From NCBI RefSeq assembly GCF_023734135.1, contig NZ_AP025730.1:4030001-4094000 (forward strand): a stretch of DNA of 64,000 nt. Direction: 5' to 3'. The first letter of the stretch is position 1, and each line of letters starts with the position of its first letter. A program made the translations under genes and the position numbers. The notes under the pieces were generated by a model that saw nothing but the letters and a program-made list of their open reading frames with translations, was not told the DNA's origin and made no database searches. Positions 1 through 8,455 of the stretch are shown here, piece after piece. The stretch is from Sphaerotilus microaerophilus. GTDB taxonomy: Bacteria; Pseudomonadota; Gammaproteobacteria; Burkholderiales; Burkholderiaceae_C.

Positions 1-330
1 GTGATCGAGGAGGACGCGACCGAGTTCATCGTCGCCACCGACCGCGGCATGTTCCACCGCATGCACCAGGCCGCCCCCGGCAAGGTCCTGCTGGAGGCCC
101 CCACCGCCGGCAACAGCGCCACCTGCAAGAGCTGCGCACACTGCCCTTGGATGGCGATGAACGGCCTGCAGGGCCTGGTCGACTGCCTGGAGCACGGCGT
201 GGGCGAGATCCATGTGGAGGAGCCGATCCGCACCCAGGCGCTGGGCTGCATCGAGCGCATGCTGGACTTCACCGCCCGGCTGAACGCCCCGGCCCCTGCC
301 GGCCTGGTGCCGAACATCGGCGCTGCCTGA
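1..330 (+). CDS. nadA: Quinolinate synthase NadA, C-terminal part (5' end outside window)
   Basis: This is the last 109 residues of quinolinate synthase, the [4Fe-4S] enzyme that condenses iminoaspartate with dihydroxyacetone phosphate to quinolinate in de novo NAD synthesis. The stretch [17 protein letters not shown] is the hallmark C-terminal CxxCxxC segment of the family; its last Cys is an iron-sulfur ligand in characterised NadA. The segment before it (TDRGMFHRM, then PGK) also fits. The frame is open to the first base, so the gene is cut by the window edge and the GTG at position 1 is not its start. The partner gene nadB lies about 460 bp downstream on the opposite strand, so both enzymes of the quinolinate synthase system sit together. 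Confidence 0.95.
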   Translation: MIEEDATEFIVATDRGMFHRMHQAAPGKVLLEAPTAGNSATCKSCAHCPWMAMNGLQGLVDCLEHGVGEIHVEEPIRTQALGCIERMLDFTARLNAPAPAGLVPNIGAA

Positions 331-412
331 ACACGAATTGTTCAGGTCCGGCATCAAGTCCAGCCGCCAGCCGGCCGATAAAGGCGCATCCCGTGCTCTC
401 CCGGAACGCGCC

Positions 413-697
413 ATGGCCATCGATTTCAGCTCCGTCCACAACCACTACGAACGCCCGGTCTTCGACGCCGTGACCCGGCTGGCGCCAGGCTACCCCTACC
501 TGGACGAAGCCGCGCTGCCCGACGTGGCCTGCGTGGCGCTGAACCGGTTGGGCGCACGTTACATCCGCCACTCGGTGGACCTGTCGTTCTACCTCACCGA
601 GAAGGAACGCCTGGGCATGGAGCAGACCATCAGCGAGGCCGTGGCATTCGCCTTCGAGTTCGTGCAGGCCCGCATCGCGATGCGGGCCCGGAGATGA
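413..697 (+). CDS. ComFB-family small protein
   Basis: A 94-residue protein beginning MAIDFSSVHNHYERPVFDAV. The N-terminal HNHYE...VFD pattern, the central DVACVALNRL...RYIRH and the C-terminal helix ending in FAFEFVQAR match my recollection of the late-competence ComFB family (PF10719), short helical proteins found as single domains in many proteobacteria. No catalytic motif is visible. Recent work links some ComFB domains to cyclic dinucleotide binding, but nothing here proves that. The ATG at 413 is preferred because family similarity begins exactly there. It follows nadA by 82 bp and converges on nadB. Confidence 0.72.
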   Translation: MAIDFSSVHNHYERPVFDAVTRLAPGYPYLDEAALPDVACVALNRLGARYIRHSVDLSFYLTEKERLGMEQTISEAVAFAFEFVQARIAMRARR

Positions 698-701
698 CTT
701 T

Positions 702-775
702 CCCCCGTTGCGCCTGACGGCGCTCCCCCTCAGGGGGCACAACCAGCGGACTGGCCGAGCCAGATCCGCGGTTGT
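702..775. repeat. Intergenic multi-hairpin element between convergent genes
   Basis: Three nested palindromes sit between the stop codons of the ComFB-like gene and nadB. GCGCC-TGAC-GGCGC spans 710-723, CCCCC-TCA-GGGGG spans 725-737, and a longer hairpin spans 739-775. In the long one, ACAACC, GCGGA and CTGGC pair with GCCAG, TCCGC and GGTTGT around a CGA loop, with single unpaired A residues. It could end transcription from both sides or be a dispersed REP-like element. No T-run follows the arms, so a classical terminator is not certain. Confidence 0.6.
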
Positions 776-791
776 CGCTGGCTGAAGAAGG

Positions 792-2480
792 TCACACCCA
801 GCGGCTATTGCCAAACACGGATCCGCCGCTGCCGCTGCTCACCGAATCGCGCGCACGCCGGCTCTTGGCCACGCGGCCCAGCACGGTCGGGAAGCTCACC
901 GGCAGCGCGTTCGGGAAATCGCGGCTGTAGTGCAGCCCGCGGCTCTCGTGGCGCAGCAGCGCCGAGCGCACGATCAGCTCGGCGCACTCCACCAGGTTGC
1001 GCAGCTCCAGCAGGTCGCGGTTGACGCGGAAATTGGCGTAGTAGTCCTCGATCTCGTCGCGCAGCAGGCGGATGCGGTGCATCGCCCGCTCCAGCCGCCG
1101 CGTCGTGCGCACGATGCCGACGTAGTTCCACATCAGCAGACGCAGCTCGTCCCAGTTGTGCGAGATGACGACCTGCTCGTCGGCGTTCTCCACCTGGCTC
1201 TCGTCCCAGGCCGGTAGCGCCGGGCGCTCGCCCTCGCCCGCGGCCAGGATGGTGTCCGCGCAGGTACGGCCCAGCACCACGCACTCCAGCAGCGAGTTGC
1301 TCGCCAGCCGGTTGGCGCCGTGCAGGCCGGTGTAGGTGGTCTCGCCCACCGCGTACAGCCCGGGCAGGTCGGTGCGGCCGAGCAGGTCGGTCACCACGCC
1401 GCCGCAGGTGTAGTGGGCCGCCGGCACCACGGGGATCGGCTCGCGGGCGATGTCGATGCCCAGCGCCAGGCAGCGCGCGTGGATGGTTGGGAAGTGCGAC
1501 TTGAGGAATTCCTCGCCCAGGTGCGTGGCATCCAGGTGCACGAAATCCAGGCCCAGGCGCTTCATCTCGAAGTCGATCGCGCGCGCCACCACGTCGCGCG
1601 GCGCCAGTTCGGCGCGTGCATCGTGCCCGGGCATGAAGCGCGCAGCCTCCCCGTCCACGTTCGGCAGCTTCAGGTGCGCGCCCTCACCGCGCAGCGCCTC
1701 GGTGATCAGGAAGCTGCGGTCCTGCGGGTGGTACAGGCAGGTCGGGTGGAACTGCACGAACTCCATGTTGCCGACCCGGCAGCCCGCCCGCCAGGCCATC
1801 GCGATGCCGTCGCCGGTGGAGGTCTCGGGGTTGCTGGTGTAGCGGTAGACCTTGCCCACCCCGCCGCTGGCCAGCACCACCGCGCTGGCCGCCAGCGTCT
1901 CGACGCGCTGCGCCTCGATGTCCAGCGCATACACGCCGTAGCAGCGCGGCGCGTCCTCGCTGTGCAGGTGGTGCGGCGTGATCACGTCGATGGCCATCCA
2001 GCCCACCCGCAACTCGATGTTCGGGTGACGGGCCACCTCGGCGAGCAGGGCCTCGTGGATGGCCTTGCCGGTGGCGTCCGCCGCGTGGGCGATGCGCCGC
2101 ACCGCGTGCCCGCCTTCGCGCGTGAGGTGCAGGCCCAGCGGCCCGCCCGGGTCGGACGAAAACGGCACGCCGCGCTCGACCAGCCACTCGACCGCCCCAG
2201 CGCTGCGCTCGGCGATGAAGCGCGCGGTGTGCTCGTCCACCAGGCCGGCGCCGGCCTCCTGGGTGTCGCGCACATGGCTCTCGACACTGTCATCGTCCCC
2301 GAGCACGCCGACGATGCCACCCTGCGCCCACGCAGTGGCCGCCTCGTCGAGGTTGCGCTTGGCCAGCACGACGACGCGGCGCTTCCGTGCCAGGTGCAGC
2401 GCCACGGTGAGCCCGGCCAGGCCGGCCCCGACGATGACCACCGGAAGGGCGGACGACGAAGAAGATGAAGGTGATGACAT
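792..2480 (-). CDS. nadB: L-aspartate oxidase NadB
   Basis: A 562-residue flavoprotein of the succinate dehydrogenase/fumarate reductase superfamily that oxidises L-aspartate to iminoaspartate, the substrate of NadA. After a Ser-rich leader the FAD dinucleotide motif VIVGAGLAGLTVAL begins near residue 14. Further family landmarks are AWAQGGI, EFVQFHPTCLYHP, HYTCGGV and GLHGANRLASNSLLE, followed by the helical C-terminal domain with DELRLLMWNYVGIVR. The ATG at 2480 puts the FAD motif at the usual distance; longer starts add sequence without similarity. The C-terminal tail after residue 535 is Ser/Gly-rich and probably not structured. It converges on nadA and the ComFB-like gene. Confidence 0.95.
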   Translation of the reverse strand: MSSPSSSSSSALPVVIVGAGLAGLTVALHLARKRRVVVLAKRNLDEAATAWAQGGIVGVLGDDDSVESHVRDTQEAGAGLVDEHTARFIAERSAGAVEWLVERGVPFSSDPGGPLGLHLTREGGHAVRRIAHAADATGKAIHEALLAEVARHPNIELRVGWMAIDVITPHHLHSEDAPRCYGVYALDIEAQRVETLAASAVVLASGGVGKVYRYTSNPETSTGDGIAMAWRAGCRVGNMEFVQFHPTCLYHPQDRSFLITEALRGEGAHLKLPNVDGEAARFMPGHDARAELAPRDVVARAIDFEMKRLGLDFVHLDATHLGEEFLKSHFPTIHARCLALGIDIAREPIPVVPAAHYTCGGVVTDLLGRTDLPGLYAVGETTYTGLHGANRLASNSLLECVVLGRTCADTILAAGEGERPALPAWDESQVENADEQVVISHNWDELRLLMWNYVGIVRTTRRLERAMHRIRLLRDEIEDYYANFRVNRDLLELRNLVECAELIVRSALLRHESRGLHYSRDFPNALPVSFPTVLGRVAKSRRARDSVSSGSGGSVFGNSRWV

Positions 2481-2660
2481 GCAGCGTTGCCTACAACACG
2501 ACGCACCCAGGGTGCGCGCCGCCACGCCGTGGCGCCAACGGGCGACCGGTTCGTGACACAGGACACGAATGATAGGATGCCTGCCGTCTTGATCACTGTG
2601 CTGATCCACCGCAGTCCGGACCACAGTGCACCGATTCACGGTCTCAGCAGGTGCAAAGGC

Positions 2661-4136
2661 ATGCCCCCCTCAACGGATCCTCGGCTGTCCCAGCCGGATC
2701 GCCTCCCCGCGCAGCCCACCGGCCCACAGGCGATGGACTTGCGACGCAGCGGTCCGGCCTCCGGCGTGCCCGTGACACGCCTGCGCCAGGTTCCCCCGGC
2801 GGCGGCAACGGCCCCGGTGATGCCCCCCGTTGCCCGGCCCACCGCCCCTCCGCCGCTGCGGCCCGCCGCGAAGGCGGCTGCGCCAGCGGCGCCGCTGATC
2901 CACCCGGCCCCGGTCGCGCCCATGATGGCCGCAGCGGCGCCTGCGGCCGCATCCCCGGCGGCGGCCACCGCCGAGCCCGACACCCTCGTGCCCACCCAGT
3001 GGCTGCGCGCCGAGGACGACTACCTCGATGGCCGCACCGACATCGGTCGGGCGATGGGCAACCACACGCGCGAGCTATTCGTTTCCTGCGAACCGGGCGA
3101 GGCACTGCAGCAGCAGTTCGAGCACCTGCGGCCCAGCTACATCGCCCTGCATGACCTCGCCTGCCTGGCCTCGCGCCACCTGCTGCATGCGGTGGCCGCG
3201 GCCGCCGGCCAGGCGGTGCAGCGGCTGGTGATCCGGCGCCAGGGCTTCGGCACCACGCTGGCCGTGCTCGACTACGTCGACTGCCCCAGCGAGGACGGTG
3301 CCAGCGTGCGCCTGTACGCCACCGACGCCGACGAGGCCGACAGCGCCGCCCGCCAGGCCCTGGCCCGGGTGCTGCTTTGCCGTGCCACGCTGGCGGTGGT
3401 GATGGTCGGCGACGTGCCACCCCATGCCCTGGCCGAACAGCTGCAGCCGCTGCGCCAGGCGTTGTATTCGACCGACTGGGAGTGCGCCCGCCTGGTCTTC
3501 ATGCCGCTCGCGGCCCCCCCCGTGGCGGCGCTGACCAACCTTGCCAAGGCACTGGGGGCAGGCACCGGGGTGCACACCCAGGTGGGCTCGGTGGCCACCC
3601 GGCCGGCCGACGCCTGGACCATGCTGAGCACCGCCTGGAACGAGCAGCAGGCCCAGGTCGGCCAGCCCGGCATCGTGATGAACCGGCTGCCGGCGTCGGC
3701 CACCGCCCCGGGGGTGATGCGGCCCATGCCCGCCACCCCGGCGTCGGCCCAGCCGGCGCGGCCACGCCAGGCGCTGGAGCGCTTCATCGCCGAGCTGATG
3801 CACCAGCCCGGCGTGCTCGCGGCCTGCCTCTTCGACCTGGCCACCAGCAAGGTGCTGGCCCATGCCGGCGACGCCCACCCCGGCGCCGACCTGGCCCGGC
3901 GCGGCACCTTGCTGGTCACGGCCGCCAACACCAGCCGCAAGCAGCTCGGCCTGCCCGATGCCACCGAGGAACTGCTGGTCAACGGCGGCGAGCAGTCGCT
4001 CGGCCTGCGCCGCCTCGGGAGCCACCCCGGCCTGGTGCTGCACCTGGTCTACCGCCCGGCCCAGGCCAGCTGGTCCCAGCTGCGCCCGAAGGTGATGGCG
4101 CTGGACGCCGCCCTGTCGCACAACCCGATCAGCTGA
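2661..4136 (+). CDS. Hypothetical protein with Pro/Ala-rich N-terminus and roadblock-like C-terminus
   Basis: A 491-residue protein whose function I do not recognise. Residues 1-115 are very rich in Pro and Ala and look disordered. The middle (about 120-340) is a mixed alpha/beta region with no motif I can name. The last 110 residues, from ALERFIAELMHQPGVLAAC onward, have the length and hydrophobic spacing of a roadblock/LC7 domain; this is a weak fold-level impression. There is no signal peptide. The ATG at 2661 is the first after the divergent nadB promoter region. Its stop is 1 base before the GTG of the next gene, so the two are probably co-transcribed. Confidence 0.7.
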   Translation: MPPSTDPRLSQPDRLPAQPTGPQAMDLRRSGPASGVPVTRLRQVPPAAATAPVMPPVARPTAPPPLRPAAKAAAPAAPLIHPAPVAPMMAAAAPAAASPAAATAEPDTLVPTQWLRAEDDYLDGRTDIGRAMGNHTRELFVSCEPGEALQQQFEHLRPSYIALHDLACLASRHLLHAVAAAAGQAVQRLVIRRQGFGTTLAVLDYVDCPSEDGASVRLYATDADEADSAARQALARVLLCRATLAVVMVGDVPPHALAEQLQPLRQALYSTDWECARLVFMPLAAPPVAALTNLAKALGAGTGVHTQVGSVATRPADAWTMLSTAWNEQQAQVGQPGIVMNRLPASATAPGVMRPMPATPASAQPARPRQALERFIAELMHQPGVLAACLFDLATSKVLAHAGDAHPGADLARRGTLLVTAANTSRKQLGLPDATEELLVNGGEQSLGLRRLGSHPGLVLHLVYRPAQASWSQLRPKVMALDAALSHNPIS

Positions 4137-4137
4137 G

Positions 4138-4689
4138 GTGTCCGCCCCCTGGCCCGTTCAGGGCGCCGCCGTTGCCGCGCCGCTGAAGTACCTCGCAGGC
4201 TACCCGCCCGAGCTGCTGTCCCAGGTGCGTGCCGCCATCGCCGCCGGCCGGCTGGGCCCGGCGCTCGCCCAGCGCTACCCCGAGCGCCACGAGGTGCGCA
4301 GCGAGCGAGCGCTGTACGACTACGTCAGCGCCATCAAGAGCGAGTTCCTGCGCCAGGCGGAGCCGCTCGCCAAGGTGGCCTGGGACCCGAAGCTGCACGT
4401 CATCCGCAATGCCCTGGGCACCCACACCGCCGTGTCGCGGGTGCAGGGCGGCAAGCTCAAGGCCAAGCGCGAGATCCGCATCGCCGCGCTGTTCAAGGAG
4501 GCCCCGGCCGCCTTCCTGCGCATGATCGTCGTGCACGAACTCGCCCACCTCAGGCAGCGCGAGCACGACCGCGCCTTCTACGCCCTGTGCTGCCACATGG
4601 AGCCGGCCTACCACCAGCTGGAGTTCGACCTGCGCGCCTGGCTCACGCTGCGGGAGCTGGCACCGGACGAAGCGGCCCGGCCGGCCTGA
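4138..4689 (+). CDS. YgjP-like (M48-type) zinc metallopeptidase domain protein
   Basis: A 183-residue protein with a clear zincin signature: VVHELAHLRQ gives HExxH, and HDRAFY follows about 12 residues later with a third probable zinc ligand. This arrangement is typical of the YgjP/SprT-like (DUF45) predicted metallopeptidases. The N-terminal 45 residues are variable. No signal peptide or membrane segment is present, so it should act in the cytoplasm. It starts with GTG directly after the stop of the preceding gene, which implies translational coupling. The physiological substrate of this family is largely unknown. Confidence 0.85.
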   Translation: MSAPWPVQGAAVAAPLKYLAGYPPELLSQVRAAIAAGRLGPALAQRYPERHEVRSERALYDYVSAIKSEFLRQAEPLAKVAWDPKLHVIRNALGTHTAVSRVQGGKLKAKREIRIAALFKEAPAAFLRMIVVHELAHLRQREHDRAFYALCCHMEPAYHQLEFDLRAWLTLRELAPDEAARPA

Positions 4690-4741
4690 CGCTTGCCCCG
4701 TCGGGCTTGTCGGCTTGGCAGGGATCGCGCCACGCGCGTGG

Positions 4742-5695
4742 ATGGGTCCGCTCGCCGCGGGAGCCGGGTGCAAAGGGCGCGAGCTGGGCGGGGACTGGCC
4801 GCCAGCGGTGCTGGCACCGGTCGTGCCGCGCAGCCTGGGTCAGCCACTCACGCCTGGCGCGGCAGCGGGCGGCTGCGCCTTTGACGGCGCCACGATCGCG
4901 CTGCAGCCCATCGTCGATGCGGCCCACCTGGTGCACGGCCCCATTGCCTGCGAGGGCAACCGCTGGGACAACCGCCACTCGGCCAGCTCCGGCTCGCAGG
5001 GCTACCGCACCGGCTTCACCACCGACCTCAACGAGCTGGACGTGATCCACGGCGGCGAGAAGCGCCTCTTCCAGGCCATCCGCGAGATCGCCCGCCTGCG
5101 GGTGGCACGCGGCGCGGACGCGGAGCTCCAGGACCGCACCGAGGCGCTGAGTACCATTGAGGAGGCGCGCGCCTGGGAGCGCATACGCGCCTACAGGCAG
5201 CGCCTGACCGGCAAGAAGATGCTGCTGATCACCGGCGGGGTGAAGAGCCGGTCGGTGGTCTCCGCCCTGCAGGAGGCCGGGCTGGAGGTGGTCGGCAGCT
5301 CGGTGAAGAAGTCCACCCAGGATGACAAGGAGAGGCTCAAGGAGATGTTCGCCACCATCCACGGTGACCAGGCGGATGCCCACATGATCGACGCCATGAC
5401 CCCGCGGCAGATGTACGCCATCCTGCGCGAGGCCAGGGCCGACATCATGCTCAGCGACGGGCACAGCGAGTTCGTGGCGCTGAAGGCCCGCATGCCCTGG
5501 ATGGACATCAACCTGGAGCGGCACCACGCCTTTGCCGGTTGCGAGGGCATGGTCACGATGGTCGAGCAGATCGACAAGGCGCTGTTCAACCCGATGTGGG
5601 CGCAGGTGCGCCTCCCCGCGCCGTGGGAGGTCAGCGGCCCGCTGCTGCGCGAGCAGGACACGGCGTCGCTGGCCGCGGAGGCGGCACCGGCCTGA
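4742..5695 (+). pseudogene. nifE: nifE remnant with in-frame internal deletion (nitrogenase cofactor scaffold)
   Basis: The product matches NifE, the alpha-like subunit of the NifEN scaffold that assembles the FeMo cofactor. The N-terminal block GGCAFDGATIALQPIVDAAH and GPIACEGNRWDNR, and the C-terminal half from TGKKMLLITGGVKS to the end, align with NifE. Normal NifE is about 450-475 residues. Here the segment after GGEKRLFQAIREIA jumps directly to the sequence that normally precedes LxGKxxLLxTGGVKS, so roughly 180-190 residues are missing with no frameshift. The lost part carries the third cluster Cys (NTCVPAL region) and the central cofactor-binding part. Homology begins near 4868; the first 40 residues are unrelated and the start is uncertain. 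No other nif gene is present. A true loss is more likely than a new function, but the open frame is striking. Confidence 0.85.
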
Positions 5696-5761
5696 ACGGG
5701 CTCAGCTAGCCCTTGCCGGCAGCACCACGCGTTGCTCCACCGGCAGATCCGGCGGCTCGTC

Positions 5762-6175
5762 TCAAGCGACGGCGCCCAGCGCCACTGCATGGGCCCAGCT
5801 GTCGGCGCGGTGGCGGAAGCGGCAGACCTTGCCGGCCGCATCAAAGTGCCATAGGTGCACCTCGTCGTCCTCCACCACCGTCCGGCCGGTGGCGCGCACG
5901 GTGGCCTCCAGATCGATCAGGGCCACCACCAACGGTCCGTCGGCCAGCAGTTTGTGGGGCACGAAGCGGGAGAACTCGAGCGCAGCCAGCGACTCGAAGA
6001 ACCCGACCACCGCCTCACGCCCCCGGCGCGGCTGCAGCCAGGGCACCGGCGCGGGCGTCGGGCCTTGCTCGCCGTATTCCCACTGCACATCATCGGCCAG
6101 ACAGGCGAGGATGGCGGGCACATCGCCACGACCGAATGCGGCATACATGTGCTGGACGGTTTCTAGGGGTGTCAT
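5762..6175 (-). CDS. SnoaL/NTF2-fold protein (ketosteroid isomerase-like)
   Basis: A 137-residue protein starting MTPLETVQHMYAAFGRGDVP and continuing with ACLADDVQWE, the usual opening of the SnoaL-like/NTF2-fold family. The pattern helix, GDxxxxLxxLxDDVxW, then strands ending in a DxxGKVxRFRH segment supports it. Members range from small isomerases and hydrolases to ligand-binding proteins, so no reaction can be assigned. The ATG at 6175 has GGAG about 7 bases upstream; an in-frame ATG at 6211 lacks this. The gene is alone, convergent with the nifE remnant and divergent from the sigma factor. Confidence 0.82.
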   Translation of the reverse strand: MTPLETVQHMYAAFGRGDVPAILACLADDVQWEYGEQGPTPAPVPWLQPRRGREAVVGFFESLAALEFSRFVPHKLLADGPLVVALIDLEATVRATGRTVVEDDEVHLWHFDAAGKVCRFRHRADSWAHAVALGAVA

Positions 6176-6423
6176 GGGAAGCTCCGGTTGCAGCGCAGGC
6201 GAAGAACTCATTCGCCGGCAAGGAGGGGCCGCCAGCCGTCAAGGCGCGGCGGACCTCGGGTGTACGCGGGGCCACCCCGGTCTGGATGCAGACCGGCCAC
6301 CCGGACAAACCCTTGCATCAGAGGTGCATCCGTTCAGCCACTCGCAGCGTAGAACACTCAACCGAGCAGTGCTGTCGTCACCACTGGGTCGGTCCCCTTA
6401 CCTTCAACGCAGGCGCCCCGTCC

Positions 6424-7020
6424 ATGAGCCCTGGTCAGCCTTCCCCACCCTCTCCGCAGGAGCGCCAGCGGCGTGACCTGCGGCTGGTGCAGCTGCTGAG
6501 CGGCGCCGCGCGGGGCAGCGCGGACGACTTCGAGACCTTCTACGACCTGACCATCGGCCACGCCAGGGCGCTGGCCAGGCGCATCGTGCACGGCGCCGAC
6601 CTGGACGATGCCCTGGCCGACGCCTACCTGGATGCCTGGCGACGGCTCGGCAGCTACGACCCCGCACGGGGGACCCCGCTGGCCTGGTTGCTGAGCATCG
6701 TGCACAGCAGGACGCTGGACCTCTGCCGGCACCGCAACCCTCGCCTGGAATCCTTCGATGCCCAGCCCGACGGCGCCGAAGCGGCGGACGACCGCCCCGA
6801 CCCCAGCGAAACGCTCTGGCAGCTGCAGGCTGGCCAACGTCTGGCGGTGGCCCTGGCCGGCCTGTCCGCCCAGGAGCGCTGGCTGCTCGGGCTGGCCTAC
6901 TTCCGCTATGCGTCCCACGCGGCCATCGCCGAAACCACCGGCCTGCCGCTAGGCACGGTCAAGTCCTCCATCCTCCGCGCGCAGGCCAAGCTGCGCCTGC
7001 AGCTCCAACCGGTGACCTGA
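6424..7020 (+). CDS. ECF-type RNA polymerase sigma factor
   Basis: A 198-residue group IV sigma factor. Region 2 is visible around residues 40-100 (DDFETFYDLTIGHARALARR then DDALADAYLDAWRRLGSYDP), and region 4 around residues 140-195 (LSAQERWLLGLAYFRYASH and GLPLGTVKSSILRAQAKL, the helix-turn-helix). The frame is open far upstream, but similarity starts at this ATG. The stop overlaps the next start as TGATG, so the cupin protein downstream is its probable regulator, the arrangement known for RpoE-ChrR (ECF11). The genes it controls cannot be told from this window. Confidence 0.9.
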   Translation: MSPGQPSPPSPQERQRRDLRLVQLLSGAARGSADDFETFYDLTIGHARALARRIVHGADLDDALADAYLDAWRRLGSYDPARGTPLAWLLSIVHSRTLDLCRHRNPRLESFDAQPDGAEAADDRPDPSETLWQLQAGQRLAVALAGLSAQERWLLGLAYFRYASHAAIAETTGLPLGTVKSSILRAQAKLRLQLQPVT

Positions 7021-7487
7021 TGGACCCTCGAACCGCCCCCCCTGCCCTGCCCGCGGAGCTGTGCGACATGCTGCACGACGCCTTCTCGCCCGACGCCCCC
7101 GACCCGGTGGCCGACCAGCGCCTCAAGCGCCGGCTGCTGCAAACGCTGGCCCGGCAAGCCACCGCCTCGCACCTCACGGTGCCGCCCACCGACGAAGGCT
7201 GGCGCGCCTTTGCCCCCGGCATCCAGATGAAGCTGCTGCACCACGACGGCCAGGCGGCGGCCTATCTGCTACGCATGGCCGCCGGGGCGGTGATCCCGCC
7301 GCACCGGCACCCGCAGGATGAAGAATGTGTGGTGATCGAAGGCCGGCTGCACATCGGGAGCCTGCAGGTGCCCAGCGGCGGCTTCCACCTGGCGCGCCGC
7401 GGCGCCCTGCACGAGTCGGTGCAAGCGCCCGCGGGGGCGCTGATCTACCTGCGCGGTGCAGCGCCGGACGCGGCGCAACTGATCTGA
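7020..7487 (+). CDS. ChrR-like cupin protein, probable anti-sigma factor
   Basis: A 155-residue protein translationally coupled to the sigma factor. The C-terminal two thirds form a cupin: GAVIPPHRHPQDEECVVIEG carries the His-x-His and Glu metal-ligand motif, and a later His lies in RRGALHESV. In ChrR, an N-terminal zinc anti-sigma domain with an HxxxCxxC motif holds the sigma factor and the cupin senses singlet oxygen or organic peroxide. Here the N-terminal 50 residues contain only one Cys and no HxxxCxxC, so either the inhibitory contact differs or the protein is a sensor without that zinc site. The role as sigma partner is inferred from position. Confidence 0.78.
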   Translation: MDPRTAPPALPAELCDMLHDAFSPDAPDPVADQRLKRRLLQTLARQATASHLTVPPTDEGWRAFAPGIQMKLLHHDGQAAAYLLRMAAGAVIPPHRHPQDEECVVIEGRLHIGSLQVPSGGFHLARRGALHESVQAPAGALIYLRGAAPDAAQLI

Positions 7488-7524
7488 TCGGCAGCCTCGT
7501 CACCAAGCCACCTCGTCACCGCAC

Positions 7525-7572
7525 CACCTCATCACCTCATCACCTCATCACCTCATCACCTCATCACCTCAT
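7525..7572. repeat. 8-bp tandem repeat CACCTCAT x6
   Basis: Six perfect head-to-tail copies of CACCTCAT lie between the stop of the cupin gene and the stop of the convergent esterase-like gene, with degenerate copies on both sides (CACCTCGT before, CACCTCGC after). The unit length is not a multiple of three and the tract is outside genes, so it should vary in copy number without affecting a protein. Confidence 0.9.
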
Positions 7573-7609
7573 CACCTCGCCGCATCAGCGACGGGTCCAC
7601 CGACCTCGC

Positions 7610-8449
7610 TCAGGCCGGCCGGACGGCGGAGGGTGCCAGCGGCCCCTGCACCAGCCACTGCTGCCAGAGGGCACGCCAGGGCGCCCAGTCGTGCCCGCCA
7701 TCGACGTGCATGACGTGCCCGTCGGGCAGCAGGCCGGCGGCCAGGCGGTGGGCACTGCCCATGCGGTCGCCCCGGCCGTAGCCCAGGAAAACCGGCGGCG
7801 CATCGGCCGGCGGATGCGCCAGCCATTGCCACACGTCCTGCTCCAGGTCGTTCGCACCGAGCTTGGCCGGGCTGGCCAGCCAGCGCTGCGGCCCGCCTTC
7901 CCGGCCGATCGCACGGATCACCTCGTCGCTGCCCAGGTAGGGCGCGATCGCCAGCACGCCGTCGACCTTCCCACCCGGCTCCTCCCCGTGCCGGGCCGCG
8001 TAGCCGAGCGCGCCAAAACCGCCCAGCGAGATGCCCGCCAGCCAGATCTGCCGGTAGCCCTGCCGGCGCGCCGGGCCGATCACGTCCTCGCGCAGCCGGT
8101 CCAGCACGCTGCGGTCCATGTAGTAGCCCAGGTGCGCATCGGCCAGCAGCACGTCCACATCGGCACGTCGCCCCTTCAGGTCGGCCACCAGCCCCTCGCG
8201 CACGAAGTCCTGCGGGCGGTCGAAGCGCCCGGGCAGCATCACCACCAGTGTGTCCGCCCGCCCCGGCGCCGCTGGCTCGCGCAGCAGCGGCATGGGCACC
8301 ACGCTGCTGCGCGGCAGCATGCCGCACCCTCCCAGCAATGGCGCCAGCCCCGCGGCGCCCGCCAAGCCGAGCCCGATCCGCGCCAGGGCGCCCCGGCGGT
8401 CCGTCCGGGGCATCCCCCCGGCTGGGTTGAGGTGGTTTGTCTTGTTCAT
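7610..8449 (-). CDS. Esterase-like alpha/beta-hydrolase lipoprotein
   Basis: A 279-residue protein. Residues 1-45 form a leader with TDRRGALARIG followed by a hydrophobic stretch and the lipobox LLGGC, so it is probably a membrane-anchored lipoprotein; the RR pair resembles a Tat signal. The mature part has an alpha/beta-hydrolase nucleophile elbow GISLGGFGALG and a C-terminal GGHDW that should supply the catalytic His. A YYMDRSVLDRLREDVIGPAR segment precedes the elbow. No substrate is indicated. The ATG at 8449 is chosen; another in frame at 8455 adds only two residues. It converges on the sigma/cupin pair. Confidence 0.83.
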   Translation of the reverse strand: MNKTNHLNPAGGMPRTDRRGALARIGLGLAGAAGLAPLLGGCGMLPRSSVVPMPLLREPAAPGRADTLVVMLPGRFDRPQDFVREGLVADLKGRRADVDVLLADAHLGYYMDRSVLDRLREDVIGPARRQGYRQIWLAGISLGGFGALGYAARHGEEPGGKVDGVLAIAPYLGSDEVIRAIGREGGPQRWLASPAKLGANDLEQDVWQWLAHPPADAPPVFLGYGRGDRMGSAHRLAAGLLPDGHVMHVDGGHDWAPWRALWQQWLVQGPLAPSAVRPA

Positions 8450-8455
8450 GTCCAT

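Noticed and set aside
1320..2468. A 382-codon frame opposite nadB
   Set aside because: NadB is certain from its motifs, and the antisense product has no recognisable domain.
5713..6423. N-terminal extension of the ECF sigma factor
   Set aside because: The frame is open, but it runs antisense to the SnoaL-like gene and its product is Arg/Pro-rich without similarity. Sigma region 2 starts at the usual distance from the ATG at 6424.
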